Shown piece after piece: positions 1 to 11,334 of a DNA stretch of 64,000 nucleotides. A program made the translations under genes and the position numbers. The notes below the pieces were generated by a model. The model worked only from the letters and a program-made list of their open reading frames with translations, had not been told where the DNA came from and made no database searches. Source of the stretch: Coprinus comatus (taxonomy: Eukaryota > Basidiomycota > Agaricomycetes > Agaricales > Agaricaceae); NCBI GenBank assembly GCA_034638255.1, contig JAWPGT010000010.1:849333-913332 (forward strand), read 5' to 3'. Every line of letters begins with the position of its first letter. Within the stretch, counting starts at the first letter, position 1.

Positions 1-253
1 ACGGAGAGCACGGGTAACCTGTGGATGATGTAGGGGTCAGGGCTCATGGATTTCGTGGACCCACGCGCAAAAACGACGCGTCATGGCAGACACGCACCGA
101 CGATATCTCTGCCCTAGCAAGGAACTTCTGAACAGCCTTCTTACGCAGCTGTAGTTCAACAGCATCGATGGGAGAATGCTCAGAGACCGGAGCATGGGAA
201 AGATAAGCCATAGGTGGAGAGGGGGACGTTGCTGAGGACGAGGGAGTTGCCAT
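1..253 (-). CDS. 5' part of an unidentified protein gene, runs off the left edge
   Basis: Exon 1 is 253..98 on the minus strand and starts with ATG. It encodes 52 residues rich in Ser and Pro that end in a charged helix-like stretch (QLRKKAVQKFLARAEISS). A GTGCGT donor at 97 and a CACAG acceptor ending at 19 join it in frame to VTRALR, where the window ends. The ORF also reads through the intron to a stop, but the spliced version keeps the charged helix going. The N-terminal disorder followed by a short basic helix recalls Whi5/Nrm1-type G1/S repressors, but only six residues of the possible motif are present, so that is a guess. The gene lies 232 bp downstream of the RAI1 stop codon, on the same strand. 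Confidence 0.5.
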
Positions 254-485
254 GCGATTGGGGTCAAGGGTAGAGAAAGGTCGCTCGTCACTGTGGACGG
301 CGGTGGTGAAGGATGTCGTGGACGATGAGCAAAGGATTGGGGATGGGTGTTTGTGTTAGGCCAAGCTCAGTGTGGGCTCTTCCCTTCTGTTCCTGCCAAA
401 ACGCGACGACGCGTATCGGCCAATGCCGCCATTTCCGGCATGCCCGGCACTGGCACGACCGAAATATTTGAATTAAAATCAGAAA

Positions 486-2068
486 TTATTTACATTTCCA
501 GAACCACTGCGGCAGAAAGCCAACCCTTGGCTCGCCTCGCACAACCTCACTCGCAGTCTCAGCCTCGGTCAGCTGGCGAAGACTGATGCCAGTCCCCGGT
601 GAAAACGCGACACGCCACACGGTCGGACCGGATGTACGAATAGTGTTCTGCAGAAAGCACAGAAAGCAGTTACCCCAATCAAGGCAGAGCAATGGATCCC
701 AGGCACCGGGCTTTCCACGGACAAGTCGGGGAATATGCACCGTCCTGAAGCTCTGCACCGTATTCAATGCTCCGGCGGGTGTCCGGAATCCGACAACAAT
801 TTCCTAATCAATTTAAGCCCACATGGCTCTCCCAGTGCTAAACACACTCACAGGAACTCCCAACAGAAATGACTGCAAATAGAATTTCAGCAGCTTTCTA
901 TCCATGTCATCAGTCTTAAGTCCAACATCAACTATACACTCACTTTTCAAACCGCTGTTCATCAGCTGGTCCTCGAATACTCATCGAAGTCTTCAGTTCC
1001 ACAAACGTATCTGGCTGTCCACTATACCTGTCTTTGCTCGGCAGTTCAGTAAGGAGAAGATCATCTGATTCAGAAAACGCAAAAAACATACCCCTAACAC
1101 AATCCACTTCTCCGCCAATCAGTATCCGCGTATTCCCCAGTTTAGTCCTTACTACGCTACACCATTGCACATTGTTGTTCACATCTCCACTCCATCCATA
1201 TGGCTCCTTCCTCTTCCCATCAGGTCTAGGTCTTTGCCGTGGCGTATCAGAAGTACAATACGACTCAAATCCATACCCATAATATGTCTGTTTCAACTGT
1301 CGTTCTGTCATCTTCTGTCTTGTACATTCAATCAGTCATCAAATTTAGCCACATGGATAAATAAAAACACTCACTTTTCAAGTAATCGCTTTTCAGAAAC
1401 ATACTCTTCAAAATACAATGTCCCATCAATATTCATAACGTTCATTTCCCAACCCTCTCTTTCTTCATAGGGAGCTATCAATATCCTGTATAACCATACA
1501 CCCAATTATAAATTAAATCCACAAAATAAGATTAGAATAAATAAACCAAACACACTCACTTTGTCATAACACCTCTCCAACTAACAACTCCCAATCCTTT
1601 AACTCTCTCACTCTCCTCTCCTTCTCTAACCTTTACCAAAGCTCTCAACAAACTATCCAACCTTCCTCTCTCTTCAACCTGTTTAACCCATTTATCATAA
1701 CCATATCCCAATTTTGATCCTCTAGGAGGTTCAACATAATATTTCATAGCCGAATTATCAAAAACAAGTTCTCTCGATGACGTATATGAAAACGCTGTCA
1801 ATTGAGTTGGTTGTTGGAATGGTATTGGTATTGGTTGAGTTGTAGAAGAGGAAGAAGGTTTTGGATATGTTAATGAATATGTTTCTGTGTTGGGAGGTAT
1901 TTCAGTAGAAGTAGACGGACGTTCAACTTCTCCCTCTTCATCAACCTCAGATTTAATTCGTTTCAAATCACCACCGTCCTCCTCCCTATCACCTAATTCA
2001 TCACAATTCCTTTTAAAATTCCCATCCCCAATCCCAATTCTATCTCCCATCCTTATTCTGATACTCAA
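486..2068 (-). CDS. RAI1: RAI1/DXO-family decapping and pyrophosphohydrolase enzyme
   Basis: RAI1/DXO proteins remove incomplete or abnormal 5' caps from RNA and, in fungi, partner the nuclear 5'-3' exonuclease Rat1. I read five exons: 2068..1560, 1485..1375, 1318..944, 897..852 and 803..486, joining in frame to about 452 residues. A disordered acidic N-terminus is followed by the conserved core: VEPPRGSKLGYGYDKWV, the VVSWRGVMTKIL segment, GGEVDC and VELKTS, whose acidic residues bind the catalytic metals in this family, then KKLLKFYLQSFLLGVP. The last exon holds the C-terminal RTVHIPRLVRG and PTVWRVAFSPG segments. All introns are GT..AG and 46-74 bp. Catalytic motifs look intact. Start and stop are clear; exact splice sites are read by eye. 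The Rat1 partnership is family knowledge, not seen here. Confidence 0.9.
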
Positions 2069-2464
2069 TTATCCTTCTTCAAACCAATAAAAGAACAAAA
2101 ACCTAAACTTATCAATCTCCTAGAACAAACGAAATGTTTCAAAACAGACAGAATCTTGAATATTGATAACACCCCTTAAGAATTATAAGGAAGCGAGGGG
2201 TGGGTGGACGCGTTTATGGTTCAAGTACAAGAGAGATCAACCCCATCAAAGTAATTCATCATACAATACATCACGAGGGCTAAATACAGTTTCACGCGTT
2301 AGTTTATAAATAACTTCATTCTCCCTCCACGGGTCACAATCCAAGGTTCTTTCAGCTTTCCACTGGGGTGTGTCCGGGACCAATTCAATGAACATCCGAG
2401 GCCCGAGGAAATCAATAATAAATCTAAAATAAATAAATATTTGATTAAATTCATATTGTAACTA
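2069..2464. other. intergenic, between the Pex26-like and RAI1 genes
   Basis: This stretch of about 400 bp lies upstream of the RAI1 start codon and downstream of the preceding same-strand gene. It must hold the 3' UTR of one and the promoter of the other. I see no other gene or recognisable motif. Confidence 0.5.
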
Positions 2465-4542
2465 CTAAAAGAAACAGGATACAGAAAAAGAAACAGCAAC
2501 AGAAAAAAGGGACATAAAAGACGAGAGACCGAAAAAAAAAAACAAAACAGAACGCATCACAAAAAAAAACACTCTTTCAGACTCAAACCACCCACTCCCA
2601 GCCATTTTAACAGTATCCAAAACAACTCTAACAACTTCATTCCAAGCTTTACCAACCAATCCAGCTTCAACACCACCCAATCTCCTTCTCACCAATTCCA
2701 CATTACTAACTTCACTATTCATAGTGGTATTAATAATACTAACACCACCACTCTTTCTTCTCCTCCTAACAACCAAACTCAAAATCGGTAAAACAACAAA
2801 AACCAAAAACGCCATCAACAACTTTCCTTTCGTCAAATAAGGTTTTATAACAACTTTAACCAATTCCAAATTACTCAATCTTGATCTTGTCATTGCCGAA
2901 CCAGAACCAGAATTTGAACTTGAACTTGACGTCGAATTACCTCCTCCTCCTCCAAGTCCTTGACCAAGACCATGTCCATTCAACATCTGCGCACCAACAT
3001 GTACATTTCCATTCGACTTTGATTTCGATTTCGATTTTAATTGTCCATTCCCATTCCCACTGCCATTACCAGATCCACTTGAAGCAGTTCTACCTTTAGC
3101 TCTCGCTTTACTTTTCGATCTTGATCGAATACCATTCCCATTCCCATTCATATTCGTCAACTTTGATCCTCCTGTTTCATCATTACTTCCATTCATCTTA
3201 GTACCATTAGGTCTAGCACGAGCTGTAACATCACTTTTCGTTGAAGAACCAGGTGAAGAACTTCTAGAATGTGAACGACCATATCCATATCCATTCATAT
3301 TTGAATGACCATTAATACCTTGTCGATGAGTAGGTACAATAGTATGTGTTGAAGTTGTTGAAAGTGAAGATGATGATGATGAGATGTTGAAGTGGCTGGT
3401 GAATGTGGTCTTGGTGTTGATGATTCTGAATGAGGTGAGGAAGAAGTTGTTGTTGTTATTGAGGATGAGGATGAGGATGATTTACGCAAAGAAGTCAAGT
3501 AACTCGTATACGCAGATTTCAATTGTGCGCTCAATCGCTACAAAAAAAGGCGGAAATCAATAAATAAATGCTCCATTTTTCTAAAAGAAAGAATAATACA
3601 CACCTCCCGATTTCTAACGCTAAGCTCACTTTCATATTCCAAAAACTCAACCGCATATTCCCACTGCGACAATTTCGGAAGAACATGTAAACAATACATT
3701 TCCAAAACCTTAGCATACCCATCCCCATCTCCATCTCCATCTTCGCCATCCACCTCTATTCCACTTCTTTCACCATAAGAAGACGACGAAGGTTGTTCAC
3801 GTTTAGACAACCAATCTTCAATCATAATTCTTCCAAAATCCGGACAACCAACTTTAAGACTCGCAAGCACAAGTGTAATCAAAACTTGAGTTGGAACAAA
3901 CACCACATCTTCATGCCTACTATATCCATCCATCCCACTTCCATTCGTACTACCATTTTGCGCCACCACACCCACATCATTTGTCCGAGACGTAGAAAAC
4001 AATTCCAACGACCTCTCATAAAACCCTTTCACCAAATCATTCGGAGTTTCTTGTAAAACCAACCGTAACGATTCCGGTAAACTCGATTGTTCAATAGGTG
4101 TCAAAGTAGACGCATACACCGTAGATTCCAAAGTAATACGCAAAATATCCCATTTTCTTTTTTCATCTGTTGATATTTCTTGTAACTGTAACGATGAATT
4201 CGAATTCGTTATAGATTTTGAAGATGAAGGAGTTGGATTTGGAGGTTGAATAATCGAAAATGCAGTTTCAAGAAGTTGACATGTCAATTTGACATCCCTA
4301 TGTAAGAAAGAACGTGTAGCTCGGTTATATAACGTTCTTAACGTTATTGTTGTAGCTGCTGTTGTTGCTCCAATAACTCCTCCTCCCACTACAACATCAT
4401 TCTTCACTCCTACAGCAGAACCAACCACACTACTCGGTTTTGAAGGTAAAACAACACTTCTAAACGCCGCACGACCATTTTCATCACTATGCGTCATAGT
4501 AGCAGTAGCAGTCGGCATTTTTTTTGTTGTTTCAAGATTCAC
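2465..4542 (-). CDS. PEX26: Pex26-like tail-anchored peroxisomal membrane protein
   Basis: Pex26/Pex15 proteins anchor the Pex1-Pex6 AAA ATPases to the peroxisome membrane so that the import receptor Pex5 is recycled. Exon 1 (4542 to about 3604) encodes a helical domain starting TLRTLYNRATRSFLHRDVKL and ending EYAVEFLEYESEL. After an intron ending near 3541 comes RLSAQLKSAYTSYLTSLRK, then a long Ser/Thr/Asn/Gly-rich low-complexity linker, one hydrophobic membrane segment (KLLMAFLVFVVLPILSLVV, about 2760-2820) followed by RRRRK, and a short tail. A single late membrane segment with basic residues fits a tail anchor. Between about 3300 and 3480 the frame changes. This could be an intron (for example 3511..3426) or an indel in the TCA/CAT simple repeat. 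The extreme C-terminus may also be altered by an unrecognised intron. Assigned on architecture, so moderately sure. Confidence 0.6.
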
Positions 4543-5703
4543 GTTTCCGTTCTTTGTTGGTCGATTCGTATGGCAGGTGCAAGAAGGTTGTGAGACAAGT
4601 CAGACCTTTGAACAATGCGCGGCAAGTGAGACAAAGGAGGAAGGAGATAGTATGAAGATGGGAGAGAGAAGAGAAAGACGTGTAAGGTGTAATCCCCCAC
4701 CCCTGTGATCAAGAATCGGTTACGGGTTACTCTGTTATTCACATGTTGGGGCCTGGCCGGGCAGTAATATGATTACGTCAGCTCCTTTCTTTTGCCCCGA
4801 TTTAGCTCCTATCTCCTCACATTATATACTTTCCAAGGATGGTTCTGAGTCATTCATGTTCCATTGAGTACTTCTATGCTCTTCGATTCAACCCAATAAC
4901 TGTTATCATACTAAATCAGTGATTTCACTTACTTTGACACTTGAGTTTCCTCAGATGACCTACAGAGTGAAAAAATAAAAGTTGTTGGCTATGTATACAT
5001 ACACATATCTCATCATAGTGGGTAGTGTTCAATCGATGTCATCAATCAGCCCATATACTCAAATCAGGAGAAAGTTCACAAATCCCGCAAACGACGTCAC
5101 AGACGTACGTAAACTTCGGAATGTACAAAAATAGCATCCTCTGCTGCATGGCTGATACAACACCTGCACAACGCACACACACACACTTAGAGCTTAAACT
5201 CAGCACCCATAAATTTAGACACCATATTGGTATAGTATAAATATGGAACCAACGATCAATATAAACTTGTAAACATGCCTGTGTCCGACTCTCTCTTCGC
5301 GATATTAATAATATTGTTAAAAAGTGTTTGTCTTTGGGTTGAAGATTTGAAACTTGATGATCGAATCATCATGTTCAAAGGTTTGGAGCAGACAAGTAAA
5401 GAAGAAATAAGTTGATACTAAAGTCGATAAAAGAACTTCGACAGGCATTACCAACGAGGCACTGAACATCAAAATGCATTTTTCCAATCAACAAAAGAAC
5501 CCATCTCGATCTTCTTTTCTCTATCCAACAAATCAACCCTGATCAACTTTTAACACAAATAGAAAAATCACATACCATACGCATCATATGGTTAGCAGCT
5601 AAACACAACCCAAAAAGTCGTTTACAATCTTGACTCTCGCCGAAAGGATAACTAAATATCAAAATCAATGTCATATAAAACTGCATGTTATCTCTTGGAC
5701 ATC
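4543..5703. other. intergenic, no gene seen
   Basis: This 1.2-kb stretch holds the promoter of the Pex26-like gene and the 3' side of the oxidoreductase gene. It contains a short CA run near 5170 and AT-rich DNA. The small ORFs here have no convincing composition or splice structure. Confidence 0.5.
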
Positions 5704-7763
5704 TTACGACGCTCCAAGCCGATAAGCCGCTGCGAATCCGGACACTACAGCAATTTCATGCATATCTGAACAAAGAAACCATCATCAGAGATGAAAGCAA
5801 TAAACTAAAAATAACGCAGCACACTGAGAATAGTCCAGGCCCCTGCAAACTGCGTATGACGCTAAATACCCAAATCAATTCTGCTTCTTTTTGATGAAAC
5901 AAAAAAAGACAGAAACCGGACCTTTCCATTTATTAAACCCATCCAAGGTACCGTTCCAGCATAATGTTGCCATCTATGACTTTGCTGTTTCCACCACTTC
6001 TCCATGACGACTTGATCTGGTTTAATCTCATCTTTAGTCCAATATTGGCTGCTTTCTGGTGCGCGATCCAGAAAGATAGTCTGAAATACGTGTCGTTCTA
6101 GCGGAGGTTCCGCACTCTTAGGATCTTCTAGTTTTTGGGTTGCATCTAATTTGGTGCTAGTAGGCTTTGTCCCTGCCTCCGACTGGTCTGTTTGGATTGT
6201 TGGATTGCCTTTCGGATCATAAGAACATTCCCCCTTGAACTATACAGAATCAATTTAATAAGTGCCACACCATGCTAGCACTATATCAACTGGCCTGTGG
6301 TTGGTACACTGTCAAATCAAAGCTCATTTCAATCTTGCTTTTATCCGCCGGTACGCTTCGAATAAAATACAGGGGCTTGAAACCGTTTTCCGCAAATTCA
6401 TATTGTTTTTTCCGCTCTGGGTCATCTTCATTCTTTCTGGATCGTAACTCCGAATCATACTTGACACGATAATACTATATTCATTCTCAGTTTAAATAAA
6501 AGATGGAAAATATGCATCATCTACTCACCTTCTCCATGTATTCCAGATCACTGTGGGTCACTGTAACGTCCCATAGATACTGTCAAATATACGACGTAGG
6601 TCATAATTCAATACTCACATACTTAAATGAAATGTAAATCATACCTTCACATTCCCAAGTATTCGTTTCTCCAGCCAACTCGCATCATCTCCCAAAATCC
6701 GTAAAGCCGAATCAGCATCTACACAAAATATAATCTCATCAAAATCTTCCTTCTTTTCTTCCCCAGGTTCAACCACTTGTTGTCCATTATCTGTACCCTT
6801 TGTTGTACGATTCCAAACTTCAACTCCATGATCATTGCGCTTAACATGGGTTACCTCTTGGCTGGTAATGATCCTTACTGATCCTTGACTTTGTTCCTCT
6901 ATAACTTCTTTCCATGTCGAATATACCGCCGAAAGTCGAGGAAATGCGCACATTCGTGGTATAGAAGCAAGAAATGTATCTGGTGAATATTCAAACTGCA
7001 TGTATGCGCTTTAAGTTCAAGTTATGGATACTGTAGAATGACTTGAACGAACATACCAAACGCATATTAGGATCCATGAAAACGCGTTCAAGTATAGCAG
7101 ACGATATATATGGTGTTTGGTTTCCAGTGCCAAAGAAGAGAGCTACCAGAGGAAATACGATTACATCGCCAAAGTCCTGACAAACGTGTCAATTGAGTAT
7201 CCACGAAGGAATTGGGTTTGATGCGTTTACCTTGGAGAATCTGAACAGCTTTAACATTGCGCTGACTGAAATCAATGCAAACACAGGTTCAAACGTCTTA
7301 ATAATCTTGAGAACCTTTCCAAATTTCTTAATATCTCCGCTGAACCTACAAACCGTGAGCACATTGATAATAAGAACGAGCATAAAACACTATACCTATC
7401 AATAACCTGACTAGGAAACACATTACTCCAAAACTCAGTTTCCGGATCTCTTCCAAAGCTCACTTGCATACTAACATCCGAAGCCTTAAACCCAAGTCTA
7501 TCAAAAATTGCATATGTGTTATGAAACACAGGACTAGCCCCTTGTACACCATCATTAATGTAATCAGCACCATACTTATCTTTATCTATTGGTGTCGAAG
7601 TAGCCATCCCACCAGGTGTAGCAGAACGTTCATAGAGAGTTACGTCGAATTTGTTTGGATGTTGAGAAAAGGCGTATGCTGCAGACATTCCACAGGCACC
7701 TGCGCCAACGATGAGAACACGCTTCTTGGTTTCAGGTTCGGATTTGGATTTAGTTTTGAACAT
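5704..7763 (-). CDS. FAD-dependent amine-oxidase-like oxidoreductase
   Basis: Exon 1 begins MFKTKSKSEPETKKRVLIVG, and the GAGACGMSAAYAF that follows is a classic GxGxxG Rossmann dinucleotide-binding motif at residues 19-33, then VTLYERSATPGGMATSTP as in flavin amine oxidases. I follow nine exons down to 5704: the FSGDIKKFGKVLKI exon, the DFGDVIVFPLVALFFGTGN exon, the FEYSPDTFLASIPRM exon (7001..6658 region) containing IIFCVDADSALRIL, then YLWDVTVTHSDLEYMEK, YDSELRSRK, FKGECSYDPKG, RHTQFAGAWTIL and NMHEIAVVSGFAAAYRLGAS with the stop. The C-terminal FAGAW...VVSGFAAAYRLGA is the flavin-ring-proximal motif of the family. All introns are GT..AG. It resembles fungal FAD/NAD(P)-binding proteins of unknown substrate. 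No signal peptide is seen, so it is probably intracellular. The substrate cannot be inferred. Confidence 0.8.
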
Positions 7764-8322
7764 GATGGAGGTAAAGAAGTACTAGACATTTTGTGAATCC
7801 TATAAGCAGTTCGATGGTAAGCCGAAATGGGCTTGCGATCGCGTGTACCGCCATCATGATAGCTTTCCCACGTCAATTAAGGCGGCGATTGGAAACTTCT
7901 ACAGAGATTCCAAGGTACCGGAGAACGAAACTACAAAATCGACTCGCATCAGATCGTAAGATGCCAGAATAATAGTGTGCATATCTCCACTGTATTGATG
8001 AAGCAACTAACCTTCTCCTGTTTCAAGATGGCGGCTACTAGTTTGATTAGAAACAGAAAGTACACAGTGCCTCGTTGTTGCAGCATTCACTAGCGTTACA
8101 TACGCCATTGAATGCAAACAGAACGCAGCACCTTGTCCACGACCTGTAACCTATTGGTGTAATACATTTACCTTGGAGAAACACGAGTTTGGGGCCAGGT
8201 GGCCTTGAGAGCGCCCAAGCAATATAGCTCGGTATAAAAGAGACAAGCTGCTAGTAGTCAAACTGGGGCGGATTCAACACAACGTAAACTCCTTGATATC
8301 TACACCTTTCCGTTTACAACAA
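7764..8322. other. divergent promoter region
   Basis: The oxidoreductase (minus strand) and the PARP-like gene (plus strand) are transcribed away from each other from this 559-bp interval, so both promoters should lie here. An AT-rich TATAAA-like stretch (GGTATAAAAGAG) near 8232-8243 sits about 90 bp before the PARP-like start codon and is a plausible core promoter for it. No gene was seen. Confidence 0.5.
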
Positions 8323-9398
8323 ATGTTCCTCGACGATTTCAGCATTGAGCACCCAGTTAATCAACTATTAGTGCCCATGAGTAACTGGACGCAATTGAAA
8401 CCCCTAGATCCAATCGATATGGAATTCATTAAAGGTACGTGACTCTCTGAGCGTACAATTGTAAGAGAATCACTCAACATTTACGTGTGTAGCGGAAATG
8501 TGCTTCTATGGTGGCTGGGTACATCCTCACAAAGCTACCCCTGAAGTGAAAGCTATTTATAAAATTATTACACCAGGGTCAAGTTTACAGCGGTATAATC
8601 AGTATAGGTGATTCACAGCGCATCCTTGAATATTTAACGTATTGCTGATAGTAATATGCCATATCCACTAGAGCATCAGTCATAGCTGAACTAGGAATGC
8701 GCGCACCTCCAAACAATCCTGCTAACGAATGTCTACTTTTTCATGGAACCGATAGGGCGTGTTTATTAGGAGAAGACGGCTTATCGCTATGCAATCTCGT
8801 TAAATGTCATCTATGTAACATCATCCGTAATTCGTATGATATCAGTAAATGTGGTACGTATTTTTCCTTTCCCGTTTCGGTTACATATATTGACTTATAG
8901 TTCCTAGGTACAAAACACTCATTTTGTAGATTTGGAGCTGGAATATACACTACCACTGTTTCATCCAGTAAGCTCATCCATTAATTTGTCCAGTTTGGTA
9001 GCTGATGCGCTAGTAGAAGCTGATGATTACTCTCGAAATGCGGGACGGTGGGAAACACCCAATCGCGTCGTTCTCTTGAATCGAGTTATCGTTGGAAACC
9101 CCCATATACAAGAGCGTAATGCAGTGAATATCACGGGCCCACAAAGAGGATATCACTCGGTACGAGTTCAGCATAGAGCCATCAATGTTCTCTTTGCTTA
9201 CAATAATACTACCAGGTAATTGGGGCACCAGGCCAGGATCTCAATTATCAAGAAACCGTGGTATATACGAATGATGCTATTCGTCCGGCATATGTGGTCG
9301 TTTATGGGGAACATGTTAAACACATACTCAAGATAGGGGGAGCAATGAGATCATTTCTTTCACTGGCACTCCCAGTGATTAATGCTTTACAGAAATGA
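8323..9398 (+). CDS. small PARP-like ADP-ribosyltransferase
   Basis: The six exons are 8323..8434, 8493..8607, 8672..8853, 8908..8967, 9017..9159 and 9216..9398, giving about 264 residues. The protein carries the ADP-ribosyltransferase fold signatures of PARPs in order: LLFHGTDR (His at about residue 100), CxLC plus IIRNSYDISKCG, RFGAGIYTTTVSSK (Tyr about 150), and LNYQETVVYTNDAIRPAYVV (Glu about 217). These fit the H-Y-E triad of active poly/mono-ADP-ribosyl transferases, with Glu in the position of the NEYIVY motif. There is no WGR, BRCT or zinc-finger DNA-binding domain, so this is a stand-alone catalytic domain, a type seen in many fungi with unknown targets. Splice junctions were chosen because they restore the FGAGIYT and SKADDYS segments. 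Target and product (mono or poly) are unknown. Confidence 0.85.
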
Positions 9399-9955
9399 TT
9401 CACTATTCAATAAGTAACGAATCTATATACCATTTATTTCACGTTTTGTGGTTTGGGAGTACACTTGTACCATTCTGTACATTTATATATCGATTCAAAA
9501 ACTTCACAGACTTTTTCAACATCCAACCTTCTGTCTCTGCTTGTACCACCTCGAGCTTGTAGGCGCCCATAACTCCGGATAAATGACCTTTTTGAAATTC
9601 GTTAGAAAACCTTCTATTAAAGGTAATAAACATAACTTACCCGATGGGGACCAGTTATTGGAAATTGCTTTCTTTGTCCAACCAATCCATCAAATAAATC
9701 AATTGGACACTATACACGAGACCTTCTAATCTAAGTAATTCTCTCAAAACATAGGTCTTGGCCAATCCGATATAATTACTGACTATAGTAATTGTCCAAA
9801 GACCTACTAATTTGAGTAACTTTCAAAAAGTAGGTCAAGACCAATCCACCAATTTCTACGATGTACTATAAGAGCTTGCGCCTACATGGATTCAAAGTTA
9901 TCATATCTCGTTCGCTTCAAAGCCTTGTTTGCCCAGTTACCAGCTCTATCTCACA
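9399..9955. other. intergenic with a possible small coding relic on the minus strand
   Basis: A minus-strand tract spliced across 9650-9620 reads WTKKAISNNW then GFLTNFKKVIYPELWAP and ends in a stop near 9530. It looks coding but I find no start or further exons, so it may be a relic of a lost gene or transposon. The right half holds the tandem repeat listed separately. Confidence 0.3.
9679..9848. repeat. two-copy imperfect tandem repeat, about 80 bp unit
   Basis: Each unit starts CCAATCC and contains a matching block: GACCTTCTAATCTAAGTAA in the first copy and GACCTACTAATTTGAGTAA in the second, followed by AATAGG/GTAGGTC-like ends. A third CCAATCC starts just after. The copies are clearly related but diverged. 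It lies about 110 bp upstream of the zinc-finger start codon, so it may be part of that promoter. Confidence 0.6.
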
Positions 9956-11334
9956 ATGTCCCCCATTACACAGGATCTCTCTACTACAAATGGTCTCCGT
10001 CCTGTGCGTAATTGATCGGTTTTCTTCTCCTACTTATCTCGTTACTAATATTAGCCTCTTCTAATAATAGGCTACTTGCGATCTCTGTGGCAAGTCGTTC
10101 AAGCTTCCTAGCGACTTAAACCGACATGTAAATACTATCCATAATCCCAACTTCGTGTGAGTACATCTCATATCTGCTTATATAACCCAAGGTCCAAGAT
10201 TCTAATTGTTTTTTTCTTCATAGTGGTTACCCTTGCCCATTCGAGGGTTGCAATCTCGTTTGTAAACAAAAGAGTAACTTCCAGACGCACTTAAGAACAC
10301 AGTAAGTAGCTGCATGAAAATTAGCTTTTTGTTATGACTCTAACATCGACTTCTCATCTTTCTAGCACCAAAGAGCAAAATCACTTTTGCCAACTTCCTC
10401 TCCTCCACGACCGCAACTCTATCTGTACCTTCCAATGTGCAGATCCATCATCTATGAACCGTCACATGAAAAGAGCTCACGCTCTCGGACAAGACAACTG
10501 TCCGTCATGGATGGTAAAGAAGATTCAGGAACGAAAATTGGCTAGGGCGAATGAAAAACGTTTGGCTAGTGAGAAAAGGAAGTTGGAGAAGAAAGCTGAA
10601 GCTTGTATCAAGCGCAAGGCAGGAAAGGCAACCACAACTTTAAAGAAAGAAGCGAAACAGAAATTGATCAAGTGTAAACTCGAAGCTCCTTCACCGACTG
10701 GTTTCTTTGAACAACTATCAAGAGAAACACTCAACAATGATTCCGAGATTGCAATCCCGACCTGCAAATATGCGTTTGAAACAGATCTACCTATTGCACA
10801 ACCACAACCATCCCATCCTATTCCACCTTTCTCGTTGGAGCCTGAAACCAACTCTGATCTCTTCAATCTCGCTTCCAACTTTGGACATAATGGACAAGTC
10901 GAATCGTGGGCTGAATCACAGAACAATGAAGAGTTTTCTTTCAACACATTGCTTTCCCAACAAATATCACCGCTCGTAGATGATTACTACCGTCTCAATG
11001 GATGGTTTGGTCCTTCCGGTAAGCTTAAATTAGCCAGTCAAAATATTTCAATCTCTGATTTTTCTCTTCAGATTACTCTATTTCGCCCGACCTTCCTTTC
11101 GGATCAACACCTGTCACTCAGTTCACAGAGTACCAGACTTTGCCTTCGCTTCCAGAGGTCAACATGTCATTGTACACCGACTTTATCTTTGGAGGGGAGC
11201 TTTTTGATACAAGCTATTCGACCTCCGCCCAGTGGACTGGATCTACTGACAACAATGTCTTATTTCCCGGTTTCCATTCTGAGCCTTCCACTGGCATGAA
11301 CGAATCATCCTATAATTTTACTTTTTCTGCATAA
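9956..11334 (+). CDS. C2H2 zinc-finger protein, probable transcription factor
   Basis: The five exons are 9956..10003, 10071..10156, 10224..10301, 10366..11018 and 11072..11334, about 375 residues in frame. Finger 1 is CDLCGKSFKLPSDLNRHVNTIH (Cys x2 Cys ... His x4 His). Finger 2 is CPFEGCNLVCKQKSNFQTHL then RTH. A third, looser finger ends FQCADPSSMNRHMKRAH. Next comes a strongly basic, helix-prone region (KKIQERKLARANEKR, KRKLEKKAEACIKRK) that could be a nuclear localisation signal or extended DNA contact. The C-terminal half is acidic and rich in Ser, Pro, Gln and Asn, as in activation domains. Exon 1 supplies only 16 residues; its ATG is the first in frame and the donor GTGCGT is slightly unusual. 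Target genes are unknown. Confidence 0.8.
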
